The position numbers and the translations under genes are program-made. From Sialis fuliginosa (taxonomy: Eukaryota; Arthropoda; Insecta; Megaloptera; Sialidae), in NCBI GenBank assembly GCA_961205875.1, contig OY540818.1:19876761-19940760 (forward strand): DNA of 64,000 nt. The letters are read 5' to 3'. This document shows, piece by piece, positions 29,501 to 41,500 of this stretch. Below the pieces are notes generated by a model. That model had not been told where the DNA came from and ran no database searches. It saw only the letters and a list, made by a program, of their open reading frames with translations. How positions within the stretch are numbered: the first letter of the stretch is position 1; every line of letters begins with the position of its first letter.

Positions 29501-32500
29501 AAAACTAAATAAGACTTATAATTTTTTTCTACAGCAAGATATACTTCTTTTTTGTAATTCTCATGAACTCATGTTACTAATAAAACAACTAACTCTTTAT
29601 TAAATCAATTTAATTATCAAAATCCGCAATTTTAATTATAACCTTTAAACCCAGTAATACACATCCAGTGATGGACACTTGCTAATGATAAGTACTACGA
29701 CACAAAAGATATAAAAGAAAGAACCGTAAAATTTGAAATAATGATAAATAATAATTAGTTTAAATGTCCACCATTTTGCCATCCATTGGCCGAGTGCCGT
29801 CAAATTTAATTTAAAAATGTGTCCAACACTGGGGTATTATCCGAGACTGGTGCCAGTACCTTATATATATTTTATGTTTGAAATTTGATATTACGTATAA
29901 GAAGGTTATCTTTCTATATAGATTACATTTCTAATTAAAACTTTGAAATGAGATTCTTGGTATTTTACTTTCTTTTTCAAATTTATTAAAAAGGAAAAGA
30001 ATTTGTAAAATAATATGCTTACATAATTACTTCTTATACCTGCACAGTACCATTTAAATTCTAAACTAACAAACTAATTAACTGAGTAAAGTAGTATAGG
30101 GTAAGGTACCTAATTACACATCTTTTTAAAAGAAAATATAAACTTAAAAAAATATTTATTAAAAGGAATAATAATTATTACGTACGGGTTTTTTTTAAGG
30201 GGGAAGAGAGTCGTAAAAAGGGGGGGGATCCAAAGCGTTACTTTCACAAAATAATTGAAATATGTATGGGATAAAAAAATATATTATCCTTTAATTTAAA
30301 AACGAAGTACTTATTTTAAAAAATTATATATTTATTACAAAAATTAAATTACTTTCTGTTTTGTTTTTTTTTTTTTTTTTTAAAAGGGAAGGAAACGAAT
30401 GATATAAAAATAATAATAGAAGACGAAAGTTGAGTTTTATTTTTATTGAAATGATGACATATCTCTGATGTAAGGATAATAAATTGAGTTTTTGTAAAAT
30501 ATGTATTTGAAGAGAAATGTCAGGAATATGCAAAGAAAAACCTGTTTGATAAAGTAGGCCATTAAGTATTAAATAAAACTCTTGTATTGTGGATATAAAA
30601 AATATGAAAAATGTATTATTATATTTCAAATGTTCTAAAGCACTATACGCATTCATTTACGTCCTGAATTGAACATTTTTTGATTGTATTTTAATGTTTA
30701 TAAAAAAATATACTTTTTTAGCTTAGAAATATATAGCTTTCAAAAAAAATCTCATATAATTTGTCTGTCTATCTGCAACATAAATAAAAAAACTATTGGA
30801 CCGATTGAATAGTTTTAATTTATATACATTTAACTGTCTTACAGCGTGATTTGATGATAATCGGTCAATAGGTGTCAAAATGGTGGACATTTCAACTAAT
30901 TATTAGTATAATTTATTTATTAATTATTATATTATCATAGCAACTGCTTTACATTGTTTCAAATTTGACGATTCTTTCTTTTATATCTTTTGTGTCGTAG
31001 TACTTATCATTAGCAAGTGTCCATCACTGCGTGCTCGTTACTGGTTTTACTTTATCCATTACTGGAGAAAAAACATAAACTAAATATTTGCGGACTTTGG
31101 TAATTAAATTGATTAAATAAAGAGTTACTTGTTTTATTAGTAACATGAGTTCATGAGAATTACAAAAAACAAGCCCATTAATAAAAAACAACGAAAATTC
31201 ACTCTTATAGTGGCCATAACTGGTGCCTTTGACTTTTGAGCTGATTTCTAAAATATATATTTTATAAAATACCTTCAAAAAATTATTTATTGGCTGTTTT
31301 TATTTTTAATTTTAATGGATCTTGGATAAAAATTTTGAGAAGCACTGGTGGCAAGTGTACAGCATTTATAGTACATAGTGCAAAATGTATTTTTCGAACC
31401 CGTTTCTATTTTTACGCGGTCAGAGCAACCAACCCGTCCGTCTCGTTCTGGTTTATTATAATCTCGTGTGTTTTTCACTGCACCACTGTACGGGGCTCGC
31501 AATTAAAATCCACGGACGACATAAAAATATCTTCAGACTAGTGTTCACGTATGTAGTACAGTCACGTATTGTGTGATGCGCTTGCTTGTTCCAGCGGTAC
31601 TCAAACAAACAAACAAACAAACCAATCCCGTACATGTTGCTACAGTTGAAACAGCTTTTTGGTTTTCGATGATAATTTTGTTATTTTACTTAGTAATTAT
31701 TTCAAATTTGGACACAATATAGTCTTTCTATTAAACTTCTAATCACCAAACAAATTTTCTCAAAATATTAACCCAATCGTGCCCAGCGTTACATATATGT
31801 AACAGATCGCTTTTGTTAAGATTTTACGTTTGATGTAAGATTATTTTAATTCGAATGGGTTTGAAATCTTACTTATATTCGAGTATTGGACTGAATACAT
31901 CAACAATGCAATTACCAACGTTTTGGAGTTTTAGTATACGTAGATAGGTATGAATTAGAGCTAAGGAGAGTGTTTCAAATGGCGTCGAGAAAGTGTTAAT
32001 TGAAACAGGTTGGGCTTGACTTGAGGACGGTCCTATTTTAAAATTGTCGTGCGTAAGGGGGAGGGGTGACATCCCAAATTATTTTTGTCAAGATATCTAG
32101 TAAAGCATTAAATTTCCTATAAGTAATATAGATCTACAACGTTTGTTGTAAAATATTCCCTTACAAAGATTTATTTTAATGAAATCGTGTTGATATTCAC
32201 TTTTTTGCATAAATTTAGATTTAGATTGAAACTGTCAAATAATTAAAAATATACGAAAAAATAATCAGGTGCTAATATTTTTTAGTAAAATTGTATAAAA
32301 ATTAAATGGTTAACCAATTTTCGGCAATTTATCTGAACACTATTGGTTTTATTTAAATTGTTCAATAATTAACTACCTTTGGTGAATTTAGCACGAGGAA
32401 GCACTGTGCATTTACTTGGCAGATGTTTTTTAGTCACGCTACGGACCGATAGAGCTTCGTTTTGACAGATAACGGAATCAACGTTAAAAAAATGAGTTTT

Positions 32501-35500
32501 AATTATTTTTTTTACTGAAAATTAAAAAACCTAATTTCTATTGAGAAATATAAAGTAAAATGATTCGGACGACATTTTTAGAACTACTGCACGTTAACGA
32601 CGCGGTACAAAATCGTTACATTATGAGTTTTTTTACACTGCAAGCTTTGTTTTCTTTGTGATTTATTCTATAGCCGACTTGCCCGGATCAAAATTACAAC
32701 CACTGCGCCATCCGCTCACTCACGTCTAAATAAAGGTAAACAGATGATGATGCTGCATAGCAAGATACTGGTTTATGCATTTTTTAAATAAAAGCGAAGA
32801 TGCTGGTGTAATCGGTCTTTCAATCAATTGTTTCTCTTATATTATAAAAAAAAACTGGAAAAAATATTTCTGTATGCGAATGTCTAAAAAAAACTGTTCA
32901 ATGGATGTTGTTACTTTATTTGTATATATATATGTACACGTAAGGTTGTTTATTATTAAAAAGAGGGTGGGGGGGTTGTTTCTGAAACCTGTTGGTCTTT
33001 CTAGATTCTAGACAGTTTAAAAATAAAAATATAGTAAATAGTTTTCATTCATTCTTACTGAATGATATTTGATTATTACCATTTGTGAATATTAATCTAT
33101 ATACATTTAGCTGTCTTACAGCGTGATTTGATGACATGAGGCCAATAGGTGTCAAAATGGTGGACATTTAAACTAATTATTAGTATAATTTATTCATTAA
33201 TTATTATATTATTATAGCAACTGCTTTACATTGTTTCAAATTTGACGATTCTTTCTTTTATATATTTTGTGTCGTAGTACTTATCATTAGCAATTGTCCA
33301 TCACTGCGTGCTCATTACTGGTTTTAGTTTATCCATTACTGGAGAAAAAACATAAACAAAATAAAAGGCTATAATTTAAAAAACAAACTATATTTGCGGA
33401 TTTTGGTAATTAAATTGATTAAATAAATTGTCTCGTAGTAGAAGCTGTATTAATTCTTCACGAGATGAGATTTAAGTACCTTACTTTCGTCTCATCTGCA
33501 GCCATAATAATAATTGTACATACATACTATAATAGTTATCAATAAATTATCTACCCCATAAACAATTAGCAACCTTTACATCAAGAACTATAAATTATAT
33601 CTTGTTTAAAAGTTTAAATTACATAGGAATAAAAACATTGAATCAATTTCCTTTGTCTGGTTGCGTTTATTCTTTGAACTTAAACTCGATAAATTATAAA
33701 AAGTGATATGAAGATGCAAACAGAAAATAGTAAGATGCGTTTTAAATCTTGTAACGTGTTTGTATTACGTCGTAATTATCATATTAATAATAAAACCGGT
33801 TAAAGATGGTGTAAAAAATGCCCCATAGTTTATTCACTTTACTTGAATGTTATATTTTATTAAAATATATGTTAATATTACTCGTGACTTCGTCCGCGTG
33901 GTATTTGTATTTTTTTTTATCTAATATAAAGTAGCCTATGTTCTTCCCCAGGATGTAAGCTATCTTCCTGTAAAATTTCATCAAGATCGGTTCAGCAGTT
34001 TAAACATGGGACACCTGTATATATTCATGCTTATACAAATCTCTATAAAACAATACCCCAAAAGACTTTTCAAAGATTGATGACAGCTTTATAAAATTCT
34101 TTGCCCTAAAGTTTTCGAAGATAACATTTTTGTATATATCCTATCCGATTAAACTTTTAGCGTATTCGCTATCTCACTTTTTGTAAAACATAACGGTGTT
34201 ATCGTCTCGAAATATGCACATTAGTGTTTCCGGTGTGGCCCAAGGGAAGCTTAAATTGGCATCAGAAGAACGATAAATACATACCATAACTGAAATAATT
34301 TAGTAGGTTATTATGTAACCCCTGCAAATATGTAGATTGTCCAAAATAAAAATACATAAAATAAAACGTCTCTATGTCTATCTGTCTGTCCGTTATCACT
34401 CGATTTACGTGTTTTTTTTTAATTCATAGATATGTTCTTTACCCAGGTTTTAGTATATATTTTGTTACGTTAGGAAACATGAGGAATAAGCAGTGACGGT
34501 AATAGTAAATCAAGTCGGAAAAAAGTGCACTCTTTTGCAATACTACAATTTATAAATATTAATCTATATACATTTAACTGTCTTACAGCGTGATTTGATG
34601 ACATGAGGCCAATAGGTGTCAAAATGGTGGACATTTAAACTAATTATTAGTATAATTTATTTATTATCATAGGAACTATTTTACATTGTTTCAAAGACGA
34701 TTCTTTCTTTTATATCTTTTGTGTCGTAGTACTTATCATTAGCAAGTGTCCATCACTGCGTGCTCATTACTGGTTTTACTTTATCCATTAATTAAAAAAC
34801 GAACTTTGGCAATTAAATTGATTAAATAAAAATTGACTTGATTTGATGAAAATTACAAAAAAGAAGTCCGTCAATCACAAAAACAGTAAAATAACGGCCA
34901 TAACCTTATATCAAAGTCAATTTTTTTATTATAAATATGAATCTTGATTTTGAAGTAGACATTTAAATAATATTCGACGATAAGAATAGACATTTATTTG
35001 TGTTACAGTTTGCGGTAGGAGAATGTTCCCCAGGGCGCGCATTGTCGGCGGCAAGAACAGCTCCTTCGGGAGATGGCCTTGGCAGATCAGTCTACGCCAA
35101 TGGAGAACCTCCACGTACCTTCACAAATGCGGAGCTGCGTTACTCAACGAAAACTGGGCTATCACTGCAGCCCATTGTGTCGACAAGTAAGTACAGTTAT
35201 TGTAGGGTCGAGTGGGGTAAATATGATACACTAAAAAAATGGGGTAAAAGTGAAACAAGCTAATTTGTTTATAGGAGAATTATAAAAACTGACATCATCA
35301 TTAAAGGTTTGTTAAAGCGACCTAATAAGTGATGTGTCACCCCTTCAACCTGTTAGTTAATGTCTGTTAGTTAATTCTTTGCACATAACTTTCTGTATAG
35401 CTCAGATATTAATTAAAGTTACAATTTCACATTGATATACCACAAAGAAGATAAATCAAACTTGCCAAAGTAGCTTTTCTTTTAATTTTTCGAGAAATAT

Positions 35501-38500
35501 TTTCCATTAGAGGCCTGTTTCACTTTTTCCCAAATTAGGGGTTAAAAATGAAACACAGTTTTTACATTTTTAAAGTTCAAATAACGTAAGTATTTAAAAT
35601 GGTTATTCATAAGCGTATTTAAAAATGCATTTTTGTCGAAAAGACACGATGTTGCCGTTTTGTTTTTTCGGTCTAAACACGACATAAGATTTTAGAATTA
35701 GTTTAGTTTTTATAACACTATTGATTTCTTAAGAAAGTTTGCAGAAAGTTTGATTTCGCAATAAACGCGGACGAAGCCGCGTAAAATGTCTAGTAAAAAA
35801 CAAAACACGATTTTTTTGTAATTTTTCTCCCTCAGATTTTCATTTGTAAACAGTTTCGTAAACTCATCAGACGAGTTGATTTTCACCATGGACTAAATTA
35901 CCCGAAACCCTCTGCAAATAGAACCAATTTATTTGAATATGCGTTGTTTGGTTTGACCGTCAGATGTTTTGTTTGTAACTGGTCGTTTGTTAAATCGAAC
36001 AATATTGTCAGTGAGCAAATACATTATTTGATTACATAATATAATTAACAAATTGTCTGAACCAATGTTCGTCAAACATTTTAACTATACTGTATTCACG
36101 TTTAAAACGCGCATTGTTAGACACATCCACAGTAATAGACATAGAGAATGGACCACGCATTTGACTCGAAAACAAAGTCGTGTCAAAAGAAAGAGATAGA
36201 AACAGGTTGGGGTAAAAGTGAAACAAAATACAAATCTTTCATGTTTTTTGACAGTTAACGATACAAATTCATACTTTACTTTTTTTCTACTAGATGCGCT
36301 TATGAATAACCATTTTAAATACTTACGTCATTTGAACTGTACGATACAACACGGACTTTAAAAATCAAAAAACTGTGTTTCATTTTTAACCTCTAATTTG
36401 GGAAAAAGTGAAACAGGCCTCTAATGGAAAATATTTCTCGAAAAATTAAAAGAAAAGCTACTTTGGCAAGTTTGATTTATCTTCTTTGTGGCATATCAAT
36501 GTGAAATTGTAATTTTAATTAATATCTGAGCTATACAGAAAGTTATGTGCAAAAAATTAAAATTTAATTCACACGTTTTGACATGGACTAACAGGGTGAA
36601 GGGGTGACACATCACTTATTAAACGATTCATATTTTCAGGTCGCTTTAACAAATCTTTAATGATGATGTCAGTTTTTATAATTCTCCTATAAACGAATTA
36701 GTTTTTTAGTTGCAAGCTTGTTTCACTTTTACCCCATTTTTTTGGTGTTTCATATTTACCCCGCACGACCCTATATACTTTTCAGTATTTTTAAGGTTAT
36801 TTCTTTTATTAAAAAGTGTTTTATTTTTCCCTTCTAAATGACGTATTTTTAAAATTCAGATTCTGATAAAATTTATATAATTCTTTGAATTAAGAACCTT
36901 CTCCGTTTTGAAGTCGGTAAAAAAAAACTAACTAACTTACCGACCCACCCTACATTATATATAATACGACCTATTAGATAGTTTTAGATAAAGGCTACTG
37001 GTAAATTATGATCTCTTCTGTTTACTGCTACCCCATGTCTAATTTAGCCTGGCTGCGATGACTTTGTCAAGAAAATTAAACCCTCGTCAGGGGAGGTTTC
37101 AAACAAACTTTGCACGTACTAGAATATTAGTTATAATGACCTCTAACCTCCTGACTATAATTATATTTTAAGGAGGGGGGGGAGAAACTATACATTTTGA
37201 GAGCTAGTTTTTTATACATTTAGAAAAGTTTATACGCCTTAAAACAATTTTTTTCTCATATTTCAATTTGCCATCAAATAAACAATAATTTTCATTATTT
37301 TTGTGGACTTTTTTTCATTTAATTTACATTAATGCCCCTTTCTACGGATTATATAGATATTTTTTATACGCCTTGAGAAGTTTTACTGTAAGTAAATGGA
37401 AAAAAAATTAATATTATTTTTTGCAGAAGTTATTAATTTTAAAATATATAAAATTGGATATTTTAATATGGTTCCAGCATCCCACCAAGTGATCTTCTTC
37501 TCCGATTAGGAGAACATGATTTATCGTCGGAATCGGAACCTCACGGTTTTCAAGAACGCAGAGTTCAAATCGTCGCTTCACACCCCCAGTTCGATCCCAG
37601 GACCTTTGAATACGATCTAGCATTATTAAGGTACCAGTCTTGGATATGACCCCAGTATTGGCTATTTTTTAATTAAATGTACTGAATTAGAAATATGTGT
37701 TGATATTTGATTACTACCATTTCTGAATATTAATCTATATACATTTAACTGTCTTACAGCGTGATTTGATCACATGAGGCCAATAGGTGTCAAAATGGTG
37801 GACATTTAAACTAATTATTAGTATAATTTATTTATTAATTATTATATTATCATAGCAACTGTTTTACATTGTTTCAAATTTGACGATTCTTTCTTTTATA
37901 TCTTTTGTGTCGTAGTACTTATCATTAGCAAGTGTCCATCACTGCGTGCTCATTACTGGTTTTAATTTATACATTACTCGAGAAAAAACATTAACTATAT
38001 TTGCGGACTTTGGTAATTAAATTGATTAAATAAAGAGTTACTTGTTTTATTAGTAACATGAGTTCAGGAGAATTACAAAAAACAAGCCCTTTACCTTATA
38101 TTTAACTGATGTTTTATATATTTTTTTATTTCTATTATACCACTTTCAAAAAATAATTTTACGGTTGGTTAAAAACAGCTTTTCTTGCTTTGTGAAACAT
38201 TTATTTTTATACTTTTTCACTTTGTAAAAATTAATTTACGCATATAAAAAATATGAATTATTTATGAAGGTTAAAAGTTTTCCACGAAAGATATTTTTAA
38301 ATATACTTTAGGGTAGATGGAAATTAGATTTCCTCATTTTGCAAAACATATTTTTTTTAATTTTAACGTGCTCTTCATGAGTCAATTAAAATGTATGAAA
38401 ATATGAACTGGTTTGAGTAATTATGTAAATTTAATATCAGTTAATCTACTTACTGACACAAAAGATATAAAAGAAAGAATAGTAAAATTTGAAACAATGT

Positions 38501-41500
38501 AAAGCAGTTGCTATGATAATATAATAATTAATAAATAAATTATACTAATAATTAGTTTAAATGTCCACCATTTTGACACCTATTGGCCTCATGTCATCAA
38601 ATCACGCTGTAAGACAGTTAAATGTATATAGATTAATATTCAGAAATGGTAGTAATCAAATATCAACACATATTTCTAATTTAGTACATTTCATTAAAAA
38701 ATTAATAAATTATACTAATAATTAGTATAAATATCTACCATTAACCGATTGTCATCAAATTAAGCTGTTTTAGAGTTAGTGGCAGTAATAATATCAACAA
38801 ATATTTCTAATTCAGTACATTTAATTAATTACACAAGTATCAAATACAGAAAATCAAAAAAGTATATTAAAAAAAATGTAATTTTTCGAATAAATTCCAT
38901 ACACAAATTAATTCAAAATTCAAATACACAAATTGACACGCATAGCAAACACCCTTAATAAAATACATATGCGTGTATTCCCATAGGTTCTACGAACCGG
39001 TAACTTTCCAGCCGAACATCATCCCGGTCTGTGTTCCCGACACCGACGAGCGCTACATCGGGAAGACCGCCTACGTCACAGGATGGGGCAGACTCTATGA
39101 AGGTATATGAATTATTCAAATATACAAAATCACTCAATATTTATACACGCGGTTTAATTTTTCACCGGAATGACGACGCTTGCTATTTCAAGTGATTTAT
39201 TTTTTTAACCGATTCATACATTTTTCATTGAAATTTTCTATATCTCAACTGAGGTTGAAAAAGTTTAAATTAGGTTTTAAAATAAGCTGAAACCGATCAC
39301 ATGAAATATACCAAATTTTACAATAAAATAAATAAAAAATACCGCCAAGTGCGAGTAGAATTTGCGCCCTGAGGGTTCCGTATCGTTATATAAAATTATT
39401 AGAAAAACTAAGTGATTGAAAATCGCTGTACATTTTTATTACGAGTGGTTAAAAACAATTTAATCTCAACTGAGGTTGAAAAAGTTTAAATTAGGTTTTA
39501 AAATAAGTTGAAACCAATTACATGAGAAATATAACAAATTTTAAAATAAAATAAATAAAAAATACAGTCAAGTGCGAGTAGAATTTGCGCCCTGAGGGTT
39601 CCGTATCGTTATATAAAATTATTAGAAAAACTAAGTGATTGAAAATCGCTGTACATTTTTATTACGAGTGGTTAAAAACAATTTAATCTCAACTGAGGTT
39701 GAAAAAGTTTAAATTAGGTTTTAAAATAATCTGAAACCAATCACATGAAATATACCAAATTTTACAATAAAATAAATAAAAAATACAGTCAAGTGCGAGT
39801 AGAATTTGCGCCCTGAGGGTTCCGTATCGTTATATAAAATTATTAGAAAAACTAAGTGATTGAAAATCGCTGTACATTTTTATTACGAGTGGTTAAAAAC
39901 AATTTAATCTCAACTGAGGTTGAAAAAGTTTAAATTAGGTTTTAAAATAAGTTGAAACCAATTACATGAGAAATATAACAAATTTTAAAATAAAATAAAT
40001 AAAAAATACAGTCAAGTGCGAGTAGAATTTGCGCCCTGAGGGTTCCGTATCGTTATATAAAATTATTAGAAAAACTAAGTGATTGAAAACGCTGTACATT
40101 TTTATTACGAGTGGTTAAAAACAATTTAATCTCAACTGAGGTTGAAAAAGTTTAAATTAGGTTTTAAAATAATCTGAAACCAATTACATAAAATATAACA
40201 AATTTTACAATAAAATAAATAAAAAATACCGCCAAGTGCGAGTAGAATTTGCGCCCTGAGGGTTCCGTATCGTTATATAAAATTATTAGAAAAACTAAGT
40301 GATTGAAAATCGCTGTACATTTTTATTACGAGTGGTTAAAAACAATTTAATCTCAACTGAGGTTGAAAAAGTTTAAATTAGGTTTTAAAATAAGTTGAAA
40401 CCAATTACATGAGAAATATAACAAATTTTAAAATAAAATAAATAAAAAATACAGTCAAGTGCGAGTAGAATTTGCGCCCTGAGGGTTCCGTATCGTTATA
40501 TAAAATTATTAGAAAAACTAAGTGATTGAAAACGCTGTACATTTTTATTACGAGTGGTTAAAAACAATTTAATCTCAACTGAGGTTGAAAAAGTTTAAAT
40601 TAGGTTTTAAAATAATCTGAAACCAATTACATAAAATATAACAAATTTTACAATAAAATAAATAAAAAATACCGCCAAGTGCGAGTAGAATTTGCGCCCT
40701 GAGGGTTCCGTATCGTTATATAAAATTATTAGAAAAACTAAGTGATTGAAAATCGCTGTACATTTTTATTACGAGTGGTTAAAAACAATTTAATCTCAAC
40801 TGAGGTTGAAAAAGTTTAAATTAGGTTCTAAAATAAGCTGAAACCAATTACATGAAATATAACAAATTTTACAATAAAAAATACCGCCAAGTGCGAGTAG
40901 AATTCGCGCCCTGAGGGTTCCGTATCGTTATATAAAATTATTAGAAAAACTAAGTGATTGAAAACGCTGTACATTTTTATTACGAGTTCTTGTAGATAGG
41001 TTGAAACATAAATGAGTCGATGTCTGAAAATGAACAGCTTGTAAAATGGCGTTAATAGCGATTAGGTCGAGCTCTTAGCGAACGGTTTTACAACTTTTAT
41101 CGGAATAACTACCTTTAATTTGTTCACTTTATATGGGCTATAAAAAAGTTTATATATCTAAAGAAAATACTTTTCTCTCTGATAAAACAAGTTTTACATT
41201 TACAGAACAAGCATAATTTTTTTTTAGTACTTACATAAATCCATTTTTTCATTCCGATCAGACGCAAAAACTACTAAACCGATTTTGATGGGACTTTCAC
41301 TATTAAAAAGCCCAAGACCCTAGAATTAGTTTAAGCTATATGATTATGATTTACAGCAGACCCGTACTAAGAAAAATTAACGAACCTGCAATTCCATATA
41401 TATATTATATTACTATAAAAAAAATCCAGAATTTTTTTTTGTCTGTATTTAAATATAATTAATGTTATTTCAGACGGGCCACTACCAGCCACACTTCAGG

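Noticed and set aside
30324..30656. 110-codon minus-strand frame
   Set aside because: Low-complexity Phe/Leu/Lys-rich product of AT-rich DNA with a poly-T run.
35187..35196. Alternative exon 6 donor at 35191
   Set aside because: Would include GAC AAG TAA, an in-frame stop; the donor at 35187 keeps frame with exon 7.
39229..40988. CRISPR-like or gene-array interpretation
   Set aside because: Units are contiguous and similar throughout, with no spacers or open frames.
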